Shown: positions 45,820 to 57,965 of the stretch, piece by piece
How the letters are laid out: the number at the start of each line of letters is the position of its first letter
Position numbering within the stretch: the stretch's first letter is position 1
Origin: Moniliophthora roreri
Taxonomy: Eukaryota > Basidiomycota > Agaricomycetes > Agaricales > Marasmiaceae
DNA length: 64,000 nucleotides
Direction of reading: 5' to 3'
NCBI GenBank assembly: GCA_001466705.2
Contig: LATX02000199.1
Coordinates: 454,899 to 518,898 of the forward strand
Program-made: the position numbers and the translations under genes
Notes under the pieces: model-generated
Seen by the model: only the letters and a program-made list of their open reading frames with translations
What the model was told of the DNA's origin: nothing
The model's database searches: none

Positions 45820-46020
45820 CTTTGGTGCCCGAGTAAAACCTCAGGTCTGATGCCATGATACGCGCATCACAGCAACAGATATGAAAGGTTCTCGTGCCAG
45901 GAGGCCGCCCGTCGTTAAAGCCCACTGAGATTTCTGAGAATTCATGAATTCTGAGAGTGGTTCCGCCCGAAGTCCAACTTCCCTCAGAACCGTCACCGGC
46001 AACTCCCGAGTCACGTTCCC
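45820..46020 (-). repeat. Inverted partner of the 57.8-kb segment
   Basis: About 200 bp match 57765-57965 in the opposite orientation, including the frame REPFISVAVM and LREVGL and the palindrome AGAATTCATGAATTCT. It lies next to units R1 and R2, as its partner lies near R3. Confidence 0.65.
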
Positions 46021-46596
46021 TCGGTCCCGCCGTCCGAATCCAGAGTCAAGCTCCACGACCATCATCATCTCGTACAGCATCGCTGCACGCTAATTCATGG
46101 AGAAAAAGGTAGGTTGTTTATGACAGATTCTGTTCCTAATATCTACTGACACTCATTAGGTGGACTCCCTCATGCCCAGAGACCGAGCAGCTAGAGCACG
46201 TCTGATTCTCACTCGCCAGCAACGTTCTCTACCGTCTATTATACCTTGTCGCTGCCAATACGATCTCAGTCACTTCTATTCCCACAATATCTCCAACTCA
46301 AAGACCCAGTTCAAATTCTTTTTGGCCGAAACGGACGGGGGAAATTCTTTGAGGCTGAGTCAAGGATGGAAGTAGGTTGGGCCACGGTCTTTGGACCTGA
46401 TGCTCAAAGTTGAATGTGAGCACAAAGTGTAGAGGGTCACCATTGGTATGTCTACTCCCACTACTTCTCCACGATTGGCTCACTGTGAATTTCCATTTCC
46501 GTAGTCATACTGTCTTTACCCGCATTTGTACACATGTCAACATCTTTCATATAAATATCAGAAATATTTCTAAACTCAATACATATTGCTCAAATA
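46021..46596. other. Upstream region of the KDZ relic
   Basis: A short spliced frame can be read from 46099 (MEKK, then an intron ending about 46160, then VDSLMPRDRAARARLIL), but nothing is recognised. The transposase relic starts at 46597. Confidence 0.35.
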
Positions 46597-49500
46597 ATGA
46601 GTAGAAAGCGAACCTCCCATCGATTGTCACGTAAGACTGCAGTCCTCTATGGTGAACCAGTCATCCGCAATGGAAAACGAGTGACACGTGAGGTCCTTCG
46701 CAATGGGCAGCAGAAAGAGGTATGGAGTCTTGAGCGCGAACAAAGCCGGTCACTTTTTAATGGTGCGTACTCAGCTCATATTCATGTAGCTACCCCTTTG
46801 GTGAAGAAATATGCCTTAGCCATTAAGACACAGCATTTCTCTGGAGATAATAACTTTCCAGATGATCATGACAATGACGACGACATTCCTACTGCACAGG
46901 ACGTTGCTTCGGGCATGTATGATCTTCCCCCTGGTCAGGAAGGTATGCTGAACAGCCATGCGGGCAGCGAGTATCAGTATCATAATCTCCTCGCTTCATT
47001 ACTTGAGAACCCGAGGTTGTTACTTCACCGATGCTCTATGTGTATCCGTTCTGATGATTCTTTGGCAGATCGGGCGATTCAAGAACTCGGCATGACCAGA
47101 TAGAAAAACAAATTGAGTCCTGGAAAGTACAACTCCCAGACTTGGTATCAGCATATCTTGCGTTTATGAATCATGGTGCCCCACAAAAGAGCAGGAATAG
47201 TGAGGAGTGGTCGTTGCACACTATGGATCTTAATGGTGCATTGTCTGTTCGGCTTGTTGTGACTTGCAGGAAGAATTTCATTATTTCTCAGAGGCAGCTG
47301 AGTGGATGTTCTTTCATCCTGATGGATCCCCTACGATTAACGCTTCCCTTTTACGACATGGCTATATTGGAGCTACTCCGGACAGGCCGACAATAGCTTT
47401 TTCGTTGCATCTCTTCCATGTTTTCCACCAATTCAACCGTGTTTGCCCAAAGTTTAGCATTGATGCATTGTCAAAGGCTCTTCAGCATATTCATTTGGTA
47501 CGAGTGCATGAATCAGTTTAATTCCTGCAGCCAGTTAATGTTTGAAACTCTCAGCTTCCACGCCATGAACACCTGGAAGATCAGCTATGCAGTGCCTATG
47601 ATGCGTATCTTTTGGTCTTACGTGAAATTCATCGCCGCACTCAACAGGCTCTTGGCCATGACAATCCTGATGGATTTACGAGTAACCTCTGTGCACCTTG
47701 CTTGTACTGGTTGGATGATGATCCCTCCCTTCACCCAGCTATGCTTGCAGCAATGGATGGCAATAATTCAATGAAACTTGTCGACACTACAGTCAGGGCT
47801 GGAAAGGAGAGACTAGACAGTCGGTAGTTACTTCACACACGGTGGTTGGAGACAGACCAGGTTGATCAATTTGCTGATGAAGTCAAGAGGGCACCGACTC
47901 GAAACCAAGCCAACATGATGAGGAAATTTCCATCAATCTTCTGATTTGGCATGTCTCAACATATTCACAGGCTACTATCCAGCCCAGCACTCTGTCAAAT
48001 AGCGAGTCCGTGTGGAATGACACAGATGATGGTGATGGAGATGGAATTGCATGGCTGAATATCAATGAAACTGAGGAGCTCATGTCCTGCATTGACACCT
48101 GTGTCGATTGTTGGAAGGCAGCGGGTCCTGACACAAGAAAGCGAATGTTTGCTATGTTTTCTATCTCTGGCATCTTCCTATCAGTTTGCCGGCATGGACA
48201 TGTCCTTGTAATCTGTGACATGATCCGAAGTGGTGAATTGTAAGTCAAAGATTGATTTCCGCACAATGCTTACAGTACCTTTTAGGATGAAATATCCACT
48301 TTCTGTCGTCAACGCCCTTATTGATCTCTATGGAGCAGACATCGGCCTTGGTTACAACATCATGTGTGCCTTCTACAAGACAATGATGTGGAGTCCGAAG
48401 TTGAAGAACAAGGTTCTCAAGAATAGACTCGTTGGGGTTGTACCCTCATTTCATGGGCATGCACACAACCGGAAATGTCAGGTTTCGTGGCATCCTCAGT
48501 AGATGGAAGGTGTTGGTCTAGAAGATTTCGAAGAATGTGAATGCACCTTTTCTCTTTCCAACCGCCTAGTGTCTACAACTCGGCTCGCTACTTGCTTCCA
48601 CCATCAGCAAGCAATCCAAGAGTTTCTTGATTTCCACGACCATGATAAGCATGTGGGATCTGGCAAGTTTATTCCGGATTTTCGGCATTATCTGTTGAAC
48701 TAATTTGATTTTCAACAGCGAACTTCATTTATCAGAACTATTGCCAAGCCTTGGAGTGCTTGGCAAAGGATGTACCACTCTTTGAGGTGGCCTGCAAGAA
48801 GCTTAACATTACGGTGGAGGACTGTGAAATCTTTCTTGTGCAAGAGAGAGAGCACTTTAGCAAAGTGTTTGAGGAGCCACCTGAAGAGATACAGAGTCAG
48901 GATTACGCTGAGTTATTGCAGAAACTTTGGAAAGCCAAGTGAGTTCATATCATTTGCTGTCACTTTGAGTTTTGAATCCTTTAGGCTTGAATCAGATGCA
49001 GCGCATAAGAAGTGGAAAACACTGGGCACTAGTGCAGCCCGCGGCCTGTCAGATAAGAAGATCAAGGTCATCAAAGCTTGGAATTGGACCACACGGAATC
49101 GCTATGATGATGTTCTAGAACAGGTTCTTACACTTGAGGACAACCATGGTATTCACAAGCAATGGACTCCGCTTAGCAAGGAGTATCTTGATGCTTTGAA
49201 GGGTCTGGTAGAGCAGCAGTACTGGCAGGCCCTGGAGCAGCTAGAGTGGCTGGTAGTTCAGAGATTATTTGAGTTGACAGAGCTGAATGGAAGCAAAGTG
49301 GGTACGTGTGTTGACTTTTGCTCTTGACATTGGGTTGTTTGATATCGACTTGGCTGAAATTCAGGTTATAAACAACGTGACAAGATTGGGCAAGCCCTTC
49401 GTTCCCATGCAGAGGCAATTCGGAAGGTGCTAGACAGATACAACACACTCGCCCAACGACTTGAACCTCCTCGTTCAACACTCACCTGGAACAGCATTAT

Positions 49501-50179
49501 TGAAATAGTTACTCTGGCTGACTTTGATCTTCTTAAGGATACACACCTTGATATTGCACGACTTGCATGGACCAAGCCAGAGAATCGAGAGGTGATGCAA
49601 CTCCACTTTGGTATCTGACGAGTGCGGGAGGAAATTGAGCGCCTCAATGTGGAGCTCAGGCGTCTGATAACTTACATGATTGACGATCATGCTGATTATT
49701 GGCACCTTCTCAGTGACCCAGGCTTCGCATCATCAGAGCAACGTGATTTTGAAGCCCACTTGCACTGTGAACTCCGGTACCATACAGCAATTCATACCCA
49801 TATGGCAGAACGCATACTCCAAACCAGCCAGCTCAATGGTTTCACTGGTTGGTAACGCTTTCCACCTACAGAACTGTTATTCACTTGAATTGTAGGTTCT
49901 CTATTGCCGGGCCAGCGAGGTGACCGCCCTCAAAATAAGACCGCAATTGCGTCACTTCCCAAATGGGTTGGTGAGGTATTGGGAATCAAATGCATTGTCA
50001 ATTGGGAATCGGACTCTGGCGTAACTTATGAAAGAGACCTCAGTCTGATCCAATTGCACCCGGGAGATGTTGATGATTATGACGGCAATGATCCTCAACC
50101 AGATATTATGATTCCATTCATGGAGGGACTGTCGTTGGGTGACTCGCCACCTGAGCTTGATCATGACTCAGATAACTAG
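46597..50179 (+). pseudogene. KDZ-type transposase relic
   Basis: The frame starts MSRKRTSHRLSRKTAVLYG and, over several exons, matches the KDZ (Kyakuja-Dileera-Zisupton) transposase pattern. Typical blocks are FSLHLFHVFHQFNRVCPKF, APCLYWLDDDPSLHP, MDGNNSMK, CRHGHVLVICDMIRSGEL, KYPLSVVNALIDLYG, GLGYNIMCAFYK, VVPSFHGHAHNRKCQVSWHP, EGVGLEDFEECE and FHHQQAIQEFLDFHD. The C-terminal third is alpha-helical (RDIARLAW-like region, EEIERLNVELRRLI) and ends DSPPELDHDSDN. Stops interrupt it at 47101, 47825, 48500 and 49616, and there are frame changes near 47110 and 47270. The coding order is complete but the gene is dead. Confidence 0.85.
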
Positions 50180-50364
50180 TATATAATTCATGTTTTTGTA
50201 TATATTCAATCTCTAAAGGCCTATTTTCTTGAGTCTATTGCATGTATCTGAACAGTACCATACATCATCCTATTTCAATTTTGTAGCTCCATTCGCCCTT
50301 TTATGATAACAACGATATATCAATAACAAATGAAGAGTGTCTGATGGAATACTCACTTCTGCTG

Positions 50365-51265
50365 TCACCGCTGTAATCGCTCTTTCTCTGAAAGGGTGGC
50401 ACAGTTCTTTGTGCGGTATCGGGCAGCGGCTTCATTTGCCTTTCTATGATTACGCGAAGTCCTACAACAGGGTTAGAATGACAATAAGGATACTTTGAGG
50501 TAGATGCTTACTGTATGCTATTTCCTGTATCCTTAGACTTCTTCAGGAGCTTGCTGCATTCAGTTGAAAGCTTTGTGAGATGGGCTTGCAGCTCCTCATT
50601 GCTGGAAGTCAATGATCTATTCTGTTGGCATACTATGTCTCTTTCGGCCCAGACATCCTTTAATATTTTCTTGAGCTGAGTCGAATAGCGTCCAAAGTCA
50701 ACTTTCAAAAGCTGTTAGATGCATTTAAGTGTTACACAGAAAGTTAACATACCTTGGTACGCAACAGGGAGTTTCTTCTTCTCTGGTGGTTTAGACCTTT
50801 TGTGTTGTTGTGCCTTTTCCTCCTCCAGCTGCAGGTGCTTGCAGTTCACATCTCTGAAGTGGAGTTCAAGCTTCCTATGCGCCTCTCTAAGTTTCTTGCA
50901 CTCAATATGACACAATTCAAGCTCTGCTTCCTGTCGCTCAAGCGTCTTCTCATTTTCTGAAAGCGCTGTTTCAAGCTCAAGGATGCGCTTCTGTGCTAGA
51001 CCATATATATTAGATTAGACATAATAAGTTCAGTAAACAGTAATGTGACATACCAATATTTCTATTCATCATTTCCTGCCACTCCAAATCGTCTCGAGGT
51101 GGAGATGATGGTGGCAAGCTTTGATCTGTATGTGTGAAGGTGAGTGCAACACTAATGTCAAGAAATGATGCATGTGTGCTTACCTTCGTCGCTGTCATCA
51201 AATAGTTGGTTGAATGCTTCTTCTTGAGGATCAAGCTGAGACTGGCAGTCCTTGACGGTCGGCAT
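50365..51265 (-). CDS. Coiled-coil protein convergent with the KDZ relic
   Basis: Exons on the minus strand give MPTVKDCQSQLDPQEEAF, then QSLPPSSPPRDDLEWQEM. A long heptad-rich segment (AQKRILELETALSENEKTL, CHIECKKLREAHRKLELHF) follows, then a Lys-rich link, a second helical segment (YSTQLKKILKDVWAERDIV) and a short basic end (SRNHRKANEAAARYRTKNC). No stop was found and the splice sites fit. It is about 190 bp downstream of the KDZ relic and points toward it. This could be a passenger or accessory gene of the KDZ element, but no known KDZ accessory protein was matched. Confidence 0.55.
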
Positions 51266-51269
51266 GATG

Positions 51270-51989
51270 GAAGTCCGGAGAAAAGGATGGTTGGAAAATG
51301 CCGAGCAGCTGCATCGAGTTCACATAGTATATAGATCCTTATACCTATTCAACGCCTTTCTGCCCTGTTTTTAGCAAGCCAGAGCCTCTGTTTCTGACTC
51401 TATATGCTGATAAAATGCAGTAATTAATACCTATGGAAACAAAATGTCACAGACTGCATTGGAAAATGCCGAACAAGACTACTATCATATAGGCTACAAG
51501 CTTCAAAAGTGTTATTCTACCTCCTGGAGAATGTCTATTCAAATATTTGTCTAGCAATGGAAATTCTCTTGCTATATATGCTATTTGGAAGGCACTTGTA
51601 ATGATAAAACAGATGGAGATACAGCAGACTGCCCAAGTACCGTGATCACCATGGAATCACCATGGAATCACACTTTGCGCTTGCAAAGTCCATAATGTAC
51701 AAATGATGCAAATTGGCCAGTACATGTATAATAGAATGAATATGTGTAGCTCAGACACACATGCAACCTTTGGATGGACTGGAATAATTTGAGAGTTGTG
51801 AACCATGCTGGCTTGGCCATTGAATCTATAGTACTTGTATGCATCTACCAAAACTCTTTACACACCGGAATACTTTCTCTCTACTGCCAGACACCCAATC
51901 CACATTGCATGAACTCTCTGCACTGTTATTCAATATAGAATATTGCTTTATGTATGTATTTATCTAGCATAGTTCACCTCTTGGAGATG
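51270..51989. other. No recognisable gene
   Basis: AT-rich upstream region of the coiled-coil gene, with nothing else recognised. Confidence 0.45.
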
Positions 51990-52691
51990 TAGGGCTGTTC
52001 ACCGTCACCATATATACGGTGGTGACAGTAACAGTTGTACAGCTATCGTATCCGTACCGGCGAGCCATTTTCCATCCTATGTACGGTACGGTAGACAGTA
52101 TGGATTGACACCATCTTGACGGCCATATGTACAGCTGTGTATGGGCTGGGGAAATTGTTGCTAGTTCAATGCCAGATGTCTGCAGAAAATGAAACTAAAT
52201 GTCGTTGGCTGTCCGAGGAAATGATTTGCTTCGTTATACAGAGCCTTGGGAGTTGCTCAGGAAAGTCCGACACCATTCTGCGGGTGCCAGCGAAGCCTAC
52301 CAACATCGTTATTTGCTCACCCTACTGCTCCAGAACATCATAGAAGTACTGGAAGGACCTCACTGGGACTTGAAGGGGTATAATGATGTGTTTGAGAGGC
52401 ATATTCCTAAATTCTGACACCATAAGCCTGCTCTGACCCCATACCTGGTCTCCATAGCCCTATAGCAGTCATCTTCACCTTTGCAGGCAACCCCAGAGTG
52501 TCCTAGAGTATACTCCCAGTGATTTGTGCTGCACGTCTAGTGGGCGCCTACAGAAAACTGGATGATTGTCGAAATCAAAACCAAAAATGTTGATGCACCA
52601 TCCTGGGAAAATCAGGAATGTCCGACACTGTTCCACTAGATTGCCATAAATGTATGGTCACAACCATATGTGGTTATGGTGAATAGCCCTA
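51990..52691. mobile_element. hAT-like non-autonomous element, related tip
   Basis: The left end TAGGGCTGTTCACCGT and the right end (reverse complement TAGGGCTATTCACCAT) are inverted repeats of the same kind as 42876-43688, with CGGTACGG motifs inside. A frame remnant (LRYTEPWELLRKVRHHS ... GPHWDLKGYNDVFERHIPKF) lies inside at about 52200-52417; it resembles a captured gene piece. Flanking bases do not give a perfect 8-bp duplication. Confidence 0.6.
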
Positions 52692-52767
52692 ATTGGACTG
52701 CTGATCTATAAAAAAGAGCCTGAATTGGTCAATCTCCCTTCCCACCACCACTGTCTCTTCCACCACC

Positions 52768-54079
52768 ATGGCTCGTACCAAGTCATTGACTGAGACAGGC
52801 AAAGACCCCTTTGTCTTTCTCTTTATCTTTCCAAAGCATCTCGCGAGTGTCAGCTCATTGTACAGGAACACAAGCTGGGGAATTTATCCTGAGCCGTAAG
52901 TCTGCTCCTCTTCTGGGAAGTGAGCCAGTGTACTAATACTTTAACACAGTCCCTTCATTGCAGGTGGCCAAAACAGTCCCCCCTTTCCAGTCGTCATTCA
53001 ATGCCATCAATCTATTGCCAATTCAGTTTTAGACCTCATGATGACTATCGTTGCAGAGGTTTTCACTGCGGACATTGAGGGCAATGTCAATGAGGTCCTA
53101 TTGCACTGCCAGCAATCTGACCATTTCCGATGAGCCTGTGCAATCATGGATGGGGAGTCTCCTTATTTCTGGGCCTTGATTCTCGCCAAACAGGTTGCAC
53201 TTTTTTGCGACGAGTAAGTTATATCCCACATCATCACATCATCATTCTTGATGCTGATAGAAAATTTTGATATTTAGGTGTTCGGCCATGGCTGCCTTCA
53301 ACATGTATACAACTCTTAAGGTAAAGAGGGCCCAGACTCATAGCTCATTTGCAGGAGGTCTTTATGTGATGTTTACCCATGGCAACCCAAAGTCACCACG
53401 CTATGACTGGATTTCAAACACTGTCACACCTGTTCCCCTGGCAGCCCCTGTTGCTGTAGACCCCACATCGTTGCCTGCCGCTGCATCTCCGCCCACCTCT
53501 CCAAGGGGTGCACTCTCTCCACACATTGCTTCACCACTCTGCCTTCCCAACACATCTAACCCTCAAACACCAACCCGGAAAGGCAAGAATAAAGAGCAAC
53601 CTGCTCCCGATAAGTATGACCTTTGGCTTGAAGCAGGTGAGTTAGTGATACATTGTGAAAGTAAGCTTTCTGACAAAACAACAGAAATCACGAAGGAGAA
53701 ACAAGAGGAGCAAGCTTCGCTGTTGCGCACCTCTCCTGCTCTGAATTGTGTTCTGTCTCGACAAGCAGTTATGCCATCGTCACCTCATGCATCATCCTCT
53801 ACTAGCCCACATGCACAGGCAACTACTAGTGTTGCTTATATCGTCAATTTTGACGGAGAGGGTGTAGTTCCACGATCTGCAGCCTCACAGCTCAGTGCTG
53901 CTGGTGTTGCTTTCTTCGAGAATCTGTCCTTCCATAGTGAAGTTGTCAGTCAGATTGGCGTTCTGTATGTGAGCAGCGCAAGCTACAACGAGTTTGTGGA
54001 AAGCATGGGCAGAGTTTATCCAGACATAGCATATGGACTCCTGAAACACATGTACTTCCTGTTTGAGACAAAGATCTGA
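52768..54079 (+). pseudogene. Unknown multi-exon protein with one stop
   Basis: The start is MARTKSLTETGKDPFVFLF. After an intron (about 52896-52970) the frame continues KTVPPFPVVIQCHQSIANS, then VNEVLLHCQQSDHFR followed by TGA (53131), then ACAIMDGESPYFWALIL. After a second intron it reads AAFNMYTTLKVKRAQTHS and a Ser/Pro-rich linker. It ends with a compact domain (AYIVNFDGEGVVPRSAAS ... FFENLSFHSEVVSQIG) and FLFETKI. No domain is recognised. The single TGA and the neighbouring elements suggest a transposon passenger that is starting to decay. Confidence 0.5.
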
Positions 54080-54266
54080 TGTAGACTTCGTATTTTATAT
54101 TTCTCACTCGCTCCGAAATAATAACAAATTTGCATTGCGCATTGCTATGTTTACCTTCAGGCCAAGGAATACTCAAACTCACGGCATGAGCGAGACATGC
54201 TATCTTCCTGCCCAATGGGGAAGGAAGAGTAGTAGTACATACTACATATGATCAGTAACGGTAGCG

Positions 54267-57200
54267 ATGCCACTTCAAAAAACATGGCACCGCGCATCTT
54301 CATTCACAATGGCAAGCATATGGTTAAGGTATGGATTTTATCTAACTATACACATTTGTGTTGACGACAACACTCGACAGCTAAATCCAGATCCTCCTAA
54401 GCCAGAGCCATACGATCGTGCTGCTCAAAAAGAATGGGACAAGCAACTTTTAAAGGAGAAACGTAAGTTTTTTCTAGTAATGCGAGATCAGTTGCTTATC
54501 CCTAATTGAAGGGGAGCATAGAATCATGCGAAAGAAGTGGGAGCAGATGACGCCTACCCAGCGCTTTGAACGTCAAGCTGTGATGAACCACATGGACATC
54601 AAGTCGATTGCAAATCGTGTGAGGGACCTCTTGAAACAGGGTTTGCAGTACGAGATGTTGACTTCGGAGCAGCAAGCCTGCTTAGATGTTCAGGACTGAC
54701 TCGACTCCATGACGTGGGGACTCACTGAGATGCAAACAAGGAAAGCCAAGATTCAACTCTTTCTCGAAACAAATGACTCGGAAAATAACAATAGGAATGG
54801 GTTGGGTGAGGATGAAATAGAGCCAGAGGCAGGCAGCGGTAATGGTGCTGACAATGAGTCAGAAGTGGACAGTGAAGATCAAAGCAGTGATGATAAGGAT
54901 GAGCTGGCCACCGATAGCTCAGATTTTGAGAATCACTTGGGCACCAATAGCAGGTACAGTTCGGAAGGAGAATATGAGCAATAAGGAGTTACTGTATTTA
55001 CAAATTTCCCTACCGAAGATATTCTGTGACTCGCCAAGTATCATCACTGAAATTGCTGTTTTATGGTTATCAAACGAGATTCAAGCAAGTGAGCACACCC
55101 GCACTGATTTTCAGAGGGCAGACTGAACTTAACCCACCTGTTTCTTGTTCTCTGAACGCTGCACAGACTATCCTCATGCCTCGTCATAACCTTGCCCTCA
55201 TCCATCCAGGTGTTTAGAAGGACCCAAAGAAGCGTAAAGATCGAAATGCACATCCACGCGGTGCCATCCACCCACGGAAACGCGTTACTCGAAAGCCTCC
55301 CCCCAAACTCACGATGGAGCAACGAAAAGCTCAACACGAAACAGCCGAGGATACTCGTAACAAGATCAAGGAAGCAGTGGCAGAGTGGATCAAGGAGATT
55401 GAAGCTAAGGCTGAAGCTCTCGGAGAGATATTTTCACGCAAGCCTCGCTATTTCCTTGATCTGTTGTACTATAACGGTGTGAAGTTGACAAAACCACAGG
55501 CGAAGACAAACCCCTGGAATGCCTGGAAACACTTCAAGGCCATAGAGCTGAAAGAAGGTACGGTATTGCATCTGAAATTCAGATTTTAACTGACGAGTGG
55601 TGGCATTGTAGGTGGTGATAATCCTATGTCAATGGAGGAGATGGTTGAAACCTATCGGCATGAGTATGATGCACTTGGAGAGGAAGAGAAGGAAGATCTC
55701 GTACAGATGTTTGATGAATCGAAGTCGGATGAGGAAGAGGACACGATCTCGATGTCGACTGCAAGGAGTCATGCCCAAAAGATTGTGAGTCTGATCTCTA
55801 CCACCATAGACATTGTAAGTGCTATTTGCCTGTTGTTCAAGGTCTATTACTGATCTTTCACCTAGTTGGAGGCTGGCAAGCGACGCTGTGGTATCGAGGC
55901 CATGGTGCTATTTGTCAGAAATCATACAGAGGCTACGCTGTACCCAAAGTGGTACTTCACGCACCCAGCAATGAACGGTTATATGCGACATGCTGTCAGG
56001 AATGGCTGGGACTCGGATGTCGTTGGTACCATGATGGAAGCCTTCGCGATCGTTGGCTGTGATCCAATCAGTCAGTTTTGAGTACCCACCACGATCAAAT
56101 GATTTCTTACTAGTAGACAGAGCTTCTCAGAATGTCAGACGCACGCACAAAGTGGTACAAGGCTGAAATCAGAGACCTAGCACGCCAAAAACTTAGTGAG
56201 CATAGCGTCTGCGTACTGAATATCAGCTTACACATTACTTGCTTTAGGTAATGCTATTGGGCAGCCAGTCAAGAGCTTTCCCTATGACCATTTTGACAAG
56301 CAGATAACGCTACCGCACGGTGTCGTGGTTGAGAACTGGCCACTTTCGACTTTCGAGAATCCCAGCAAGATGGGAAGTGCCCATGCACCGCTCATCAAAC
56401 TTTACGAGGCGCTTGATAAGGATGTCGTGAAGTTTTGGAAAATGGAAGCCGATGAGTGGCAGGCATGGATCGACAAGTACCATGCCGATCTTGCTGATGG
56501 GACCAGACTAGAACCTCCTCACAATCCTCGCAAGGACATAGGCAAGACACGAGGTCCACAGAAGAAGTCGTTCGTCAATTTTGACAACTCAGATGGTGAG
56601 GAGCTGCAAAGGGCAAGTAAGGGTAAGGGCAAGTGGAGGAAAGAAAGCAGTGATGAGAGTAGCAGTGATGAAGAAGTGCCTCCTCCAAGAAAAAAGAAGA
56701 CAGCTTCAAGTGCTCAGGCTCAAGGTAACAGGTATCGTGTCAATAACAGCACTAGTGAAGACAATCTTCCCAACCCTTCTCCTCTGCCTCCTCCTTCCAG
56801 CTGTCGTCAGCGAGCCAGTGGCACTACTCCTTCACACGATAATGATAACAAAGACTTGGATCCCCTCACTCAGCCCATTCCCACTCAGCCCACTACGTCT
56901 TCATGTCCACGCCCACAGATAATCAGCCGAGGGAAGCGTTGTCCTGCCACTGAAGAAGAGTCAGGTGACATGAGTGGTGCAAACCCAAGTGGGCCTACAT
57001 GCACAACTTCCTCAGACCGACCTGCTAGGCAGCATTCACCTCCCACTGACCCACTCTTCCTTCCAGAGCCTGGAAACAGCGATCCAGCGCCTGAGGACAG
57101 TGATAGCGATAGTGATGGTGGTAATCAGGACCCAGGTAATGATGGCAGTCATATGGCCACTGGCAATGTGCCTGAGGAAGATCTTGGTGCTGGGAAACGT

Positions 57201-57395
57201 GTTCGCAAGAAGAAAGTGATGGAATCCCTCTTCACTGAAGATCATCCGAACACAAAGGAGCCAAGTACTAGGAAGAAATCAGGAGGAGTGGTGACTTCGA
57301 GGAAGAATGTGAAATTGACATCAGCTAAGCCTGGGGAGACGGTAAAGAAGGCCACAGTGAAGAAGGCAGCTAGATTGAGTCAAAACAGACATTAG
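54267..57395 (+). CDS. Large unknown protein with acidic and basic low-complexity tail
   Basis: Multi-exon reading gives LNPDPPKPEPYDRAAQKEW and MRKKWEQMTPTQRFERQAV with VRDLLKQGLQYEMLTSEQQ. A TGA (about 54698) falls where Trp would be likely before LDSMTWGLTEMQ. RKDPKKRKDRNAHPRGAIHP and EALGEIFSRKPRYFLDLLYY follow, then NPMSMEEMVETYRHEYDAL. The exon with GIEAMVLFVRNHTEATLYP and HPAMNGYMRHAVRNGWDSD looks like a folded core. KSFPYDHFDKQITLPHGVV and a long Ser/Pro/Lys-rich tail complete it, ending KKAARLSQNRH. The organisation resembles dispersed mushroom genes that travel with transposons; the function is unknown. The gene may be a pseudogene given the TGA. Confidence 0.45.
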
Positions 57396-57399
57396 TTGT

Positions 57400-57764
57400 T
57401 AGTTATTTTATATACTGCTCACCATATGAATAAATTCGAATTTCCCACTCTCCTCTTGCCTTGAGACCGATTGTTAACTTGAACTTGGCGATGATCCATG
57501 AATAGAAGGAAGTCAAGCTAAATGCCTTTGTCGGCAGTTGGATGACAGCAAAGCAATGTTGATATATGTTTGTGTGAGTTTGCCGTAGGCGCCATAGTAA
57601 TCAGTCTGTTTATTGAAACAACAATTGCATTTGAAGGTTGTAAAATGATTTATCTATAGTAATATAGATCTACTGTAATCAACGATGTACAGCACTGGTC
57701 TCAAGAACATCTGTTGCAAAAGCTAAGTCGCGACATGGGACTTATACACCGGGGTATGACTGAA
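57400..57764. other. No recognisable gene
   Basis: AT-rich spacer between the large unknown gene and the duplicated segment; no motif recognised. Confidence 0.45.
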
Positions 57765-57965
57765 GGAACGTGACTCAGGAGTTGCCAGCGACGGTTCTGA
57801 GAGAAGTTGGACTTCAGGTGGAACCACTCTCAGAATTCACGAATTCTCAGAAATCTCAGTGGGCTTTAACGACGGGCAGCCTCCTGGTGCGAGAACCTTT
57901 CATATCTGTTGCCGTGATGCACGTATCATGCCATCAGACCCGAGGTTTTACTCGGGCACCAAAGG
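57765..57965 (+). repeat. Inverted partner of 45820-46020
   Basis: It shares the frame LPATVLREVGL and REPFISVAVM with the 46-kb copy and has only scattered substitutions. The duplicated segment 57966-58870 starts right after it. Confidence 0.65.

Noticed and set aside
48010..48243. Separate small gene
   Set aside because: It is one exon of the KDZ relic, carrying the CRHGHVLVICDMIRSGEL block.
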